Shown: positions 51,244 to 59,608 of the stretch, piece by piece
Numbering within the stretch: the stretch's first letter is position 1
How the letters are laid out: each line of letters begins with the position of its first letter
Assembly (NCBI GenBank): GCA_030603665.1
Contig: JAUVXJ010000006.1
Location: forward strand, 124,001 to 188,000
Direction: 5' to 3'
DNA from: Chloroflexota bacterium
GTDB lineage: Bacteria; Chloroflexota; Anaerolineae; UBA7937; B3-Chlor
Length of the DNA stretch: 64,000 nt
Translations under genes and position numbers: made by a program
The notes under the pieces: generated by a model
What the model was told of the DNA's origin: nothing
Databases searched by the model: none
What the model saw: only the letters and a program-made list of their open reading frames with translations

Positions 51244-52236
51244 CTAGAAAGGGAGCTGTTCCACCTCACCGTCTTCTTCAGGCGACTCCACAGGCCCCGG
51301 GTAGAGCCGCGTGCCAAACATCTTCACATACCCGGTCCAGCCATCCTCAGAGAGGGGTTCGCTCTCCACGGCGTCGAGGAAGCCACGGATGTCTCCGTCC
51401 ATCCAGTCGGCGTGATGCAGGGCCAAGGCCTCCAACGTCTTGGGCACCACGGGAGAGCCTCGTTCCAGCGCCCCATGGTGGGCCAGAATGGCATGTAGTA
51501 GGCGGTTGCGAAGGTCTTGAGGAAAACCCTCAATGCCATCGATCGCCGTCTGGACCACCAACGCTCCCTGAGCAACGTGGTTGATCAGTCTCCCCTCGTC
51601 GGTGAAATCCAGAACCGGGCCCACGGAATAGGACGTGGCCTTTCCTACGTCGTGCAGTATCGCCGCTGTCAGGAGCAGATCGCGATGGATCTCCGGGTGC
51701 TCGTGGGCAACGAAGGAGCACAGCCTGACCACGGCCAGAGTATGCTCCAGCAGCCCGCCGATGCAAGCATGATGGTACTTCTTGGCCGCCGGCGCCCTGC
51801 CGAACGTGGTTTCGAACTCCTCGTCTGAGAATAGATGATCGAGAAGCTGAGAGAGGTACGGGTCCTCGATGTCTGCCAGCACCTGCTGCAACTCTCGTCG
51901 CATCTCCTCCAGGTCTCGCTTGGCCTGGGGCAGGAAAGGGGAGAAATCCTGGATCTCCACCAGCTGAAGGCGCTCGATGCGGACCTGGCGAGAGCCCGCG
52001 GGATACTCCTCCACGCTGCCATCGATGCGGACGCCAGAGCCCACCTCCAGTTGCTCCTCCATCTTGGGGGGGAGGTCCCAGTATCGGGCCTCGATGCGCC
52101 CCGTACTATCTGCGAGCGTCGCTCTGAGGTAGGGGTCCCCCTTCTTGGTCTTGTCGACATTCGACTGTGCCAGAAGATAGACTTCGCCGCTGACGGTCGA
52201 TCCTATCTCCAGGTCCTTGATGGGTACTCTGGCCAT
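51244..52236 (-). CDS. yhaM: YhaM-like 3'-5' exoribonuclease (OB-fold plus HD domain)
   Basis: The 330-residue protein has an N-terminal OB-fold (about 5-95: TVSGEVYLLAQSNVDKTKKG, given in part) and an HD phosphohydrolase domain with YHHACIGGLLEHTLAVV, AAILHDVGKA, HVAQGALV and AILAHHG, the metal-binding H ... HD ... H ... H set of the YhaM/CBF1 family. These enzymes degrade RNA or single-stranded DNA from the 3' end, or bind replication proteins. The C-terminus ends in an acidic tail. It lies 46 bases after the AddA gene, probably in the same transcript. A broken copy of its 3' third lies at 49741-50030. Confidence 0.87.
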   Translation of the reverse strand: MARVPIKDLEIGSTVSGEVYLLAQSNVDKTKKGDPYLRATLADSTGRIEARYWDLPPKMEEQLEVGSGVRIDGSVEEYPAGSRQVRIERLQLVEIQDFSPFLPQAKRDLEEMRRELQQVLADIEDPYLSQLLDHLFSDEEFETTFGRAPAAKKYHHACIGGLLEHTLAVVRLCSFVAHEHPEIHRDLLLTAAILHDVGKATSYSVGPVLDFTDEGRLINHVAQGALVVQTAIDGIEGFPQDLRNRLLHAILAHHGALERGSPVVPKTLEALALHHADWMDGDIRGFLDAVESEPLSEDGWTGYVKMFGTRLYPGPVESPEEDGEVEQLPF

Positions 52237-52282
52237 ATCCGTTCCTTTCCTCTGTAATGCGAAGGGAAACCCTCGGCCTCGC

Positions 52283-55200
52283 TCACGTCGTATCTGAGCC
52301 TTTGCCTTCGGCGCCTTCCAGCGGGTCCAGCAGGTGCACGCCTCCGGCGTAGTTCAGCAAACACAGGATCGACCGAGCCCGCTCCCCGAGCAGGTGTTCC
52401 ACCGCGGCCACATACCGTTGCGCCTGGGCAAGGTAATCCACCTCTTCCAGCAACCTCTTCAGCTCCGCCTGGTCTTTCACCTCGTCCGTCTTGAACTCCA
52501 CGATGGTCCACGACCCATCCTGCGAATAGAGGGCATCGATGATCCCGTTCTCCACTCGCCCGTCCACAGTGCGGCTGTAAGGCACCTCGTGTTGCCGTAG
52601 CTCTGCGCCGTTCATCTCCTCGTACAGCTCGTGTTCGCGGAAGCGCCGCAGTAACTTCTTGCTTTGACTGGCCGCGTCCTTCAGCTGGGCGGAATCTGCG
52701 ATGCCGTGCTGGCGCGCCCGGGCCAAGACCCAGGCCTCAAACCCATCCTCGGGAAAGCGCCACGCCGCCAGCGCCTCGTGAACCAGCAAGCCGACCACCC
52801 AGCGCGGCGCTTGGGGCTTCGGACCGGTTGGGACCACCCGCCACACCCGCTGGGGTGGTCGCCGGTCCCGATCCTTCGTCCGCTGGTCCACCTGCTCCTG
52901 CCCGGCCAATACCGGCTCCAGGAGGGGCGGCGGCAGACGCTCCGGGTGCTGCGCTTCTGATTTCGTTTCTCGCGGCGGGTAGTCGACTGCGTACTCCGGC
53001 TCGTAGATGGTGCAGGAGACCGGTGTCTCGTCCACCTGTAGATCCACACGATGTGCCCCCGAGCCTTCTTCGTCATAATCGATACGTGTGCTGTCCAGGG
53101 TCAGGCCCTCTGGAGCATTCAGCTTCCCCAACCATCCACCCAGCTTGGAGATAGAGCCGTCCTTCTTCAGCCCGATGATTCCGCTGAGGATCAGCTTCTC
53201 CCGCGCACGAGTCGCCGCTACGTACAGCAGCCGATCCGATTCGGCATCCTCCTGGTCGTCAGAACGGTCCTTCCCCAGGCGGTAGACGGCGGGCAGTTCG
53301 TCCTCCTCGTCCTTCACGGGCAGCAGCACCCCCAGGTCCCCATCGACGAGCACCGAGCTTCGGCCGCCCCCACCGTAGGTCGCATCTCCGATGACCACCA
53401 CCGGGAACTCCAGCCCCTTCGCCGCGTGGACGCTCATGATCTGTACTGCGCCCTCCGCGGTGGCGCGGGCTTCTCCCTCCCTGGTTCCCGTGTCCCGCAG
53501 GCCGTTCACGTATTCCACGAACTCGCCTACCCCTACGATGCCGCTGGTGTGGGCATCGCTCAGGAGCTTGGCCACGTTGCGGGCTCCTCGGGCCTGCCCG
53601 GATTGTATCAACGCCGCCCGATAGTCGGTGGCATCCACGAAAGCCTTGATCACGTCCGCCACAGAGGTTCTTCCCACCCGGTGGTGGAGATCGTCGATGA
53701 TAGCCGCCGCCCGCCGGGCACGGAGGTTTTCGTCGCCCAGAAGGCCCTTATCTGGCTCCTGCAATACCGCCCACAGGGAGCCAGTCGGCTCGGTGTTGCG
53801 ACACATCTGGCAGAGCTGATAGAGACCTGCGTCCGAGAGAGCCATGGCCGGCGACCGCAGCAGGCCGGCCAGAGCCAGATCGTCCGTGGGGTCGGCCAGA
53901 GCCTGAAGCGCGTTCAGCAGATCCCGCACCTCGGGACGGGTATAGAAACCCCGGCCCGCCACAGTGAGGAAAGGCACCCCAGCTCGCTCCAGTGCGTCCT
54001 CGTAGGCGCCGAAAGAGGTCGAAGCTCGGCACAGTATGGCGATGTGACCGTAGTCCAGAGGCACCAGTTGGTCATCAACCTCGATCTGAACTTCGTCACC
54101 CTCCACCAGTTCCAGGAGGCGTGCCGCCAGGGCATCGGCGGCCCGGTCCAGCGCCCCGCCGCCCTTGGTGCCGACGGTGAGATGCAGCTCCACATGGGCC
54201 GGCACGAAGCCAGGGCCAGGCGCCTCGCGGTGATGCCGCAGCGATGCGAAGGGCTCAGCCCAGGGACGATGTGCATCCGCTTCCTCTCCCAACACCGGCC
54301 GCAGCAGGTTGTTCAGTCCCTCCACCAGGTCCCGATGGGCACGGTAGCACACGTCGATGTCCAGGACCGCGCCCTCCTCCCCCTTGATTCGCTCCCGCTC
54401 AGCCCGGAAGACGGTCACGTCGGCCCCCCGGAAACGGTAGATGGACTGCTTGGCATCGCCCACCACAAAGAGCCTGCCCAAGCCGCCGTTCAAGAGGTTC
54501 ACCAGGTCTCTCTGGCGCCCGTTGGTGTCCTGGAACTCATCCACCAGGATGGCCAACACCTCTCCCTGCCAACGCTTCAGCACGCTCCCATTCTCTTCCA
54601 GCAGGTGCAGCGCGTCATACTCCAGGTCGTCGAAGTCCAAGACGTTGCGCTCTCTTTTGAATGCGTCATAACGCTGGCAGGCGAAGGAGAAGAACGCACT
54701 CAGCGCTGGCAAGGACTGGGCCAGCTCCTCGTCCAGCGGCGTGAGAGTGAGTTCCAATAATGAGGACTGGCTCTTCCACAGCTCACGCAGCGAGCGCAGA
54801 GCTGACTTCACCTCAGCAAGCTGACCCTTGCCTCCAAGCCAGGCCTTATAACTCCCTCCCGAGAGGTTGATCTCGTTCAGCCGTCCGAGGGAGGCCAGCC
54901 TGTCTGCCAGGGACCCCACGGCGCCCAACACGGCCTCCAGCACGGCTCGACGTTGTATCTCCATCCTGTCGTCGGGGTTGGTTGCGGCATTGTTCTGCAG
55001 GACGTCAACAGCGTCATCCCACGCCGCCATCCCGAGCAGTTGGTTCAGCACCCGTTCCTGTCCCTCGGCCAACGCTTGCTGCCAGTGCCCCAGCACGTCC
55101 TCAGGTAGCTGGTCCAGGGCCTGCTCCACGTCCAGCCTGCACTGCACGAGACGATCGATGCTACCTCTCAGCCGTCGCTCGCCCAGCAGATCAAACAGTT

Positions 55201-55687
55201 CGACCACATCCAAGTCGTCCGCAGCCCAGGCCAGCGCCTCGGCCACCGCCCTGCCACGCAGGATGTTGGTCTGCCCCTCTTCCAAGACTTCGAAGCGCGG
55301 GTCCACCTCTGCCTCTGCAGGATGGCTGAGCAGGATCTCGGTACACAGGCTGTGGATGGTTCCGATGCGGGCTGCGTCCAGCTCGCTGTACAGCCCCTGC
55401 CAGCGCTGCCGCTCTTCCTCCGATAGATCATCCCGCTCCAGGTACCTGCGCGCTTCGGCGCGGACCCTGTTACGCATCTCTCGGGCGGCCTTCCTGGTGA
55501 AGGTGATGGCCACCACGGAGCGCAGCGGCAGACCATCCGCCAGGAGAGCCAGGTAACGGGCCACCAGCGTGCGGGTCTTTCCTGTGCCCGCCCCGGCGGT
55601 GACCACGACGTCGCGGCCCCTCTCGTGGACTGCGGGTTCCTGTTCAGGGCTGAGGGACATCTGCGCGACGATAGGGTGTAACATCAT
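52283..55687 (-). CDS. addA: AddA-type helicase-nuclease (UvrD/RecB family)
   Basis: The 1134-residue UvrD-like superfamily 1 helicase has Walker A VTAGAGTGKTRTLVARY (residues about 30-46), motif Ia ITFTRKAAREM, motif II ILVDEFQDTNGRQRD, motif III GDAKQSIYRFRGAD and motif VI VAATRAREKLI. The C-terminal RecB-like nuclease domain carries GIIDALYS and IVEFKTDEV. With AddB it should form the double-strand-break-processing helicase-nuclease that prepares DNA for RecA and also destroys foreign linear DNA. ATG 55687 abuts the AddB stop codon, so translation is coupled. Confidence 0.88.
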   Translation of the reverse strand: MMLHPIVAQMSLSPEQEPAVHERGRDVVVTAGAGTGKTRTLVARYLALLADGLPLRSVVAITFTRKAAREMRNRVRAEARRYLERDDLSEEERQRWQGLYSELDAARIGTIHSLCTEILLSHPAEAEVDPRFEVLEEGQTNILRGRAVAEALAWAADDLDVVELFDLLGERRLRGSIDRLVQCRLDVEQALDQLPEDVLGHWQQALAEGQERVLNQLLGMAAWDDAVDVLQNNAATNPDDRMEIQRRAVLEAVLGAVGSLADRLASLGRLNEINLSGGSYKAWLGGKGQLAEVKSALRSLRELWKSQSSLLELTLTPLDEELAQSLPALSAFFSFACQRYDAFKRERNVLDFDDLEYDALHLLEENGSVLKRWQGEVLAILVDEFQDTNGRQRDLVNLLNGGLGRLFVVGDAKQSIYRFRGADVTVFRAERERIKGEEGAVLDIDVCYRAHRDLVEGLNNLLRPVLGEEADAHRPWAEPFASLRHHREAPGPGFVPAHVELHLTVGTKGGGALDRAADALAARLLELVEGDEVQIEVDDQLVPLDYGHIAILCRASTSFGAYEDALERAGVPFLTVAGRGFYTRPEVRDLLNALQALADPTDDLALAGLLRSPAMALSDAGLYQLCQMCRNTEPTGSLWAVLQEPDKGLLGDENLRARRAAAIIDDLHHRVGRTSVADVIKAFVDATDYRAALIQSGQARGARNVAKLLSDAHTSGIVGVGEFVEYVNGLRDTGTREGEARATAEGAVQIMSVHAAKGLEFPVVVIGDATYGGGGRSSVLVDGDLGVLLPVKDEEDELPAVYRLGKDRSDDQEDAESDRLLYVAATRAREKLILSGIIGLKKDGSISKLGGWLGKLNAPEGLTLDSTRIDYDEEGSGAHRVDLQVDETPVSCTIYEPEYAVDYPPRETKSEAQHPERLPPPLLEPVLAGQEQVDQRTKDRDRRPPQRVWRVVPTGPKPQAPRWVVGLLVHEALAAWRFPEDGFEAWVLARARQHGIADSAQLKDAASQSKKLLRRFREHELYEEMNGAELRQHEVPYSRTVDGRVENGIIDALYSQDGSWTIVEFKTDEVKDQAELKRLLEEVDYLAQAQRYVAAVEHLLGERARSILCLLNYAGGVHLLDPLEGAEGKGSDTT

Positions 55688-58600
55688 TCAGCCGCCAAAT
55701 CCAGGCATATAGCGCCAGCAGAAAGCCACCGCGGGACAATAGGACGGGCATCCGCCTTGCGGCGGCCGAGGGATGAAATGGCCGGTCCGCGCACCGCGCA
55801 CCGCCTCCCAGGCCTTGTCCAGCGCGACCCCCATCGCTCCTCTTGGCCCACCGTCGAATCTGCTCAACGTGAAGCCGCTGCGCTCCGCCTGCTGCACGTG
55901 CCAGTAGAACCCCTCTGAAGGCTCCCCAAGCCCCAGAGCGTCACGGGCAGCCAGGGCGTAGAGGGGCAACTGCAGCTTCTTACCGTCGGTCACAGCCTTC
56001 TTGGTGAACGCCGATTTCCCACCGGTCTTGTAGTCGATGACACGGACCATACCGTCGGAGGTCACGTCCACACGGTCGATGAAGCCCCGCAGACGCAGGC
56101 TGTCGTCCACTGCGTCCACGACCAGCGGCGGTTGGCCTCGCACGCCAAAGGGGGCCTCAAAGTGCGTGGGGACCCAGTTCCCGTTCTCTTCTTGCAGCGC
56201 CTCCAGCGACCGGCGGACCTTGTCCTCGATCTCCCGACCAGTCTGCACCCACCAGGCCGTCTCCCGGAACCCCTCCCGCCTGGGGGCCTCGTCCAGGACC
56301 TGTTCCGCGACTCTCGGAAGCACTTCCAGGAGTTGCTCCAGCGAGGTGGGATCTGTGACCATGGCGTCCCCATACACATCCTGCAAGATGCGGTGGTAGA
56401 TGTTGCCCAGCTGGCGAGCATCTAGCCCCTCCATCGGTTCCTCTCGGGCCTCCAATCCCAGAACGCTGCCCAAGAAGAAGAAGAACCCGCAGGTGACGTA
56501 GCTCTCCAGACGGCTCGGGCTCCACACGTGGGTAGGGGGGAACCGCCGGGCGAAGGTTTCGCCCAGGGTGGTCAGGTCGCCGTCGTAGGGACCGGGTAGA
56601 TCATCCTCTCCGAGCAGAGTCGAACGCACACGTAACACGCTGCTCGCCTCGTCCAAAGCAGCGAAACGCGTTAGCTCGGTTTCAGAAACCCATTGTCGAA
56701 CGTCCTCGTATCCTGAGTGGGCGGAGAGACTCTCCATCAACTCAGGCCAGGAGGCGACGGCAGAGGAGATGGGCAGACTCTCGCTGGTCAGCGTCTGGGG
56801 TTGCGCATCAACGAGCCTGCGCACCTCCTCCCAGAAAGGGGACGCCTGCCAGAGCGCACCATTGTCGGCGAGCCGCGGTCGCGTAAGGAGCAACCGCTCC
56901 GCAGGATGGCTCACCGTCTCGTAGAAGAACCCGGCCTCGGCGCTTTCAGTGGAAGGCTCCAGGGCCAGGTCGAATCTCTCACGCAGATTGCGACGGTCGG
57001 CGTCGCGCAGGAACGGATCCTCGCTCAGGGTGGCCGGGAACTCCCCCTCGGCCAGGCCCAGCACAGCCACTGCCCGGAAGGGTACGCCGCGGGCCTGGAG
57101 CACATCAGCGACCAGAACCTCCTCGCGGTCGGGGTGGAGCGGCAGGCGAAAGGTGGCCGCGTCCACTGCCCCCACCAGCTCGGCGAAGAAGGCAGCGAAG
57201 TCCAGAGTGAATACCCCCAGCGCGTCTTCGGCCCACACCAATCCGCGAAGGATATCCTTGAGGGCCCGGAGCGCTGCCACGTCGCGGTCGGCCACCGCCT
57301 CAGACGCCTCTCGAGCCCGCCGTACAATCCGCAGAGACGTTGGCTCCTCGGGCAGAGGGAAGCGGGCTGATGCCAACTCCGGATCCTCACCTATGAGCTC
57401 CTCCAGCCAGCCAACGAACTCCCGGTAGGAATGCTCGCCCTCCGGTGGTGTCAATCTGTCGACGAAGCGCTCGAACTTCTCCTGGAGCGCCCGAGCAGCG
57501 ACACCCACAGGCACCTCTGCCGGCCGGCCTCGCTCTTCATCGTCATCGGAGACTTCCTCCGACTGTCCCGCCAGATCCCTCAGGACCTCCTGCCATTGGG
57601 AGAGCCCGCCGATAACCCGTCCCCAGCGTGCCGTAGCATCGAGAGCATCGGCGTCCTGCGGGGAGATGCCGATGGGCTCCTTGCCCTCCTTTGGGTAGGC
57701 GGACCAGTCGAAGTATGGGGAACGCCAGGCTTCGAGCACCAAACGGCGGGGCAGAGCCGGCTCTGGATCCGTCTCGGAGCGGGGCAACATCAGTCGTAGC
57801 AGGTCCAAGAGGGCGGCGATGGTTGGGTTGGCGCGCAGTGGAAGTCCATCCACGAGCTGCGCGGGAATCCCGAACTCCTCCACGGTCTGTTGGATGAAGG
57901 GGCGATAGGGTGTGATGGAGCGGGCCAGCAGGCCCACGTCCCCGGGACGCATCCCATCGTCCACAAGGCGCGCCTTGAGCCAGCGCAGAGCTGCCCGCAC
58001 CTCGGCAGCGCGGTCCGGCGCTTCCATGAGTTCCAGGACGCTCTGGGCGTCGATCCGATGGGCATCGCTGCGATACAGCTTCGCTTCCAGGTGAGCAAGT
58101 GCCGGAGCTTGGCCTGACACAGGCTCAGGCAGCGGAGTTGCCTGCACAGCGAGCCTTTCCTCCACCAGCCTTCGCGTTCGCCCAAACCGGCGGTGCACCA
58201 GGGGGCGTTCGCTCCCGTCCACGGTGCCGGTGAGGGTGAGAATCATGTCGCTTACGCGGTCCGCAAGCACAGCGAGGAAGTCCAGTTGCACGGGGGTGAA
58301 GTTGTCGAAGCCGTCGATGACCAGCAGAGGCCAGTCTTGGGCCACCTGGGGAGCGCGTTGGTCGAGCGCCTCAACGGCGAGCCATCCAAGTCCCGCCCGA
58401 TCGGCCCACTGACGTTCTTGCAGGCGTTCCTGGTACGCAGAGTAGATGCGGGCCAGCTCGCCCAACCGGGGTTCATCGCCCAGCGAAACCACGGCCTCTG
58501 AGAGCTTCTCCGGCCACACTCTTGCGGCCTTGAACTCTCCGATCATCTCCATCAGGATGTGGAAAAAACCGGGTCTGTCGATGATCGGCGCGTAGTGGAC

Positions 58601-58900
58601 CAATTGGAGATCGTCCACGATGCTTCGGATCAGCCTGTGCTGGACGGGGTCGCTCAGTTCTGTGTAGACCTCGCCAGCAGCAGTCAGACACTCGGCGTAC
58701 AGCTGATCGAAGGTGAGCACCCGCACGCCAATGGCGCCTCCCGCCTCGGCCAAGCGCCTCCGCCAGGAACGCACCTGCAACTGCGAGGGCACCACAACGC
58801 GGGGGACGGACTCCAGATCCCGGGCAGCGTCGCGGGCCAGATTGAGGACGTACGAGGTCTTTCCGGCGGCGGCCGGAGCGAGGTAGACCGAAACGGGCAT
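55688..58900 (-). CDS. addB: AddB-type helicase-nuclease with Fe-S cluster motif
   Basis: The 1070-residue protein has Walker A YLAPAAAGKTSYVL at the N-terminus, degenerate superfamily 1 helicase regions, and a C-terminal PD-(D/E)xK nuclease (RVIDYKTGG). Cysteines in TCGFFFFL and in GGCPSYCPAVAFCW form the split C ... C-x3-C-x5-C set that binds a 4Fe-4S cluster in AddB nucleases. ATG 58900 (MPVSVYLAP) is chosen because AGAGGT precedes it; an in-frame start at 58963 is less likely. It has its own consensus promoter at 59042-59070 and leads the addB-addA-yhaM transcript. Confidence 0.87.
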   Translation of the reverse strand: MPVSVYLAPAAAGKTSYVLNLARDAARDLESVPRVVVPSQLQVRSWRRRLAEAGGAIGVRVLTFDQLYAECLTAAGEVYTELSDPVQHRLIRSIVDDLQLVHYAPIIDRPGFFHILMEMIGEFKAARVWPEKLSEAVVSLGDEPRLGELARIYSAYQERLQERQWADRAGLGWLAVEALDQRAPQVAQDWPLLVIDGFDNFTPVQLDFLAVLADRVSDMILTLTGTVDGSERPLVHRRFGRTRRLVEERLAVQATPLPEPVSGQAPALAHLEAKLYRSDAHRIDAQSVLELMEAPDRAAEVRAALRWLKARLVDDGMRPGDVGLLARSITPYRPFIQQTVEEFGIPAQLVDGLPLRANPTIAALLDLLRLMLPRSETDPEPALPRRLVLEAWRSPYFDWSAYPKEGKEPIGISPQDADALDATARWGRVIGGLSQWQEVLRDLAGQSEEVSDDDEERGRPAEVPVGVAARALQEKFERFVDRLTPPEGEHSYREFVGWLEELIGEDPELASARFPLPEEPTSLRIVRRAREASEAVADRDVAALRALKDILRGLVWAEDALGVFTLDFAAFFAELVGAVDAATFRLPLHPDREEVLVADVLQARGVPFRAVAVLGLAEGEFPATLSEDPFLRDADRRNLRERFDLALEPSTESAEAGFFYETVSHPAERLLLTRPRLADNGALWQASPFWEEVRRLVDAQPQTLTSESLPISSAVASWPELMESLSAHSGYEDVRQWVSETELTRFAALDEASSVLRVRSTLLGEDDLPGPYDGDLTTLGETFARRFPPTHVWSPSRLESYVTCGFFFFLGSVLGLEAREEPMEGLDARQLGNIYHRILQDVYGDAMVTDPTSLEQLLEVLPRVAEQVLDEAPRREGFRETAWWVQTGREIEDKVRRSLEALQEENGNWVPTHFEAPFGVRGQPPLVVDAVDDSLRLRGFIDRVDVTSDGMVRVIDYKTGGKSAFTKKAVTDGKKLQLPLYALAARDALGLGEPSEGFYWHVQQAERSGFTLSRFDGGPRGAMGVALDKAWEAVRGARTGHFIPRPPQGGCPSYCPAVAFCWRYMPGFGG

Positions 58901-59041
58901 GTGAACCTCTGTGCTCGGTGCCGATGGTTGCCAAATCGAACCCGGCAACAACCCGGGAGACACAAGGTAAATGCGCGGCTGAGCCGGCCCGGGATCGAAG
59001 AGAAGACGACGTAGTGAGGCCAGCCCTTAGGTCACTCGTCC

Positions 59042-59070
59042 ATTATAGCACAATCTCTGCCGTCTGTCAA
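59042..59070 (-). promoter_or_regulatory. sigma-70 promoter of addB-addA
   Basis: On the minus strand TTGACA (59070-59065) and TATAAT (59047-59042) are perfect and 17 bases apart. It is almost the same unit as the mrr promoter, including flanking bases on both sides. Confidence 0.8.
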
Positions 59071-59136
59071 TACAACGTGCTGATGCATCGAGATGCGCTC
59101 TCCAAGGTCAGAATGTCGACCCCATTCCGACCCTAA

Positions 59137-59165
59137 CCTCCCGGAGGTTCGGAACCTCCGGGAGG
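59137..59165. repeat. 29-base perfect palindromic element
   Basis: CCTCCCGGAGGTTC - G - GAACCTCCGGGAGG is a perfect 14-bp inverted repeat with a one-base centre in the addB-59609 intergenic region. It is REP-like; no T-tract follows, so a terminator is less likely than a mobile or structural repeat. Confidence 0.75.
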
Positions 59166-59189
59166 GTTGACACTGAGGTTAGAGCCGCA

Positions 59190-59555
59190 TCCTTCGATAC
59201 ACCCTTTGGGCACTCAGGATGCACTCGTTTCGCGAGGGTCTGGATGCGAAGTCACGCTGGGATCGGAGGCAGGATGGGTAGCCGGGGTCTCACCCTCCCC
59301 TTCGCCCCTCCCATCAAGGGAGGGGAACCACTATGCTAGCAGCGAGAGATCCCTCCACATCGAGGGAGGACGGAGGGGGGGTGGCTTCCGAAGACAGGCT
59401 TCGGCATCTCCTTCGCCAAGCTTAGCGCGCAGCCTTCGATACGCCCTTTGGGCACCCTTCGTCAGGCTCCGGGCGCATGCTTCGATACGGCCTTCGGCCT
59501 ATCCTTCGACGAACAGGCTCAGGACGTGGCTCAGCATGCAGCTCAGGATGCTCCC
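59190..59555. repeat. dispersed intergenic repeat cluster
   Basis: Three CTTCGATAC units (near 59190, 59433 and 59480) with CTCAGGATG and CTCAGCATGCAGCTCAGGATG tails repeat the motif seen at 51146-51194. Between them are GC-rich inverted repeats, for example CCCCTCCC ... GGGAGGGG (59305-59325) and TCCCTC ... GAGGGA near 59350. No coding frame in this 540-base stretch is credible. Confidence 0.6.
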
Positions 59556-59591
59556 GACGTAGACAGAGTGGCTTACTTCCGCGCCGTGAAG

Positions 59592-59597
59592 TATAAT
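59592..59597 (+). promoter_or_regulatory. possible -10 box just before the 59609 gene
   Basis: A perfect TATAAT ends 11 bases before ATG 59609, which has no ribosome site. The -35 region (TGGCTT) is poor. If used, the transcript would be nearly leaderless. Confidence 0.35.
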
Positions 59598-59608
59598 TCC
59601 CCACAACC

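Noticed and set aside
52334-54760. Long plus-strand open frames opposite addA, up to 569 codons
   Set aside because: They are antisense shadows: GC-rich third positions keep the opposite strand open, while the minus strand carries full helicase-nuclease motifs and good ribosome sites.
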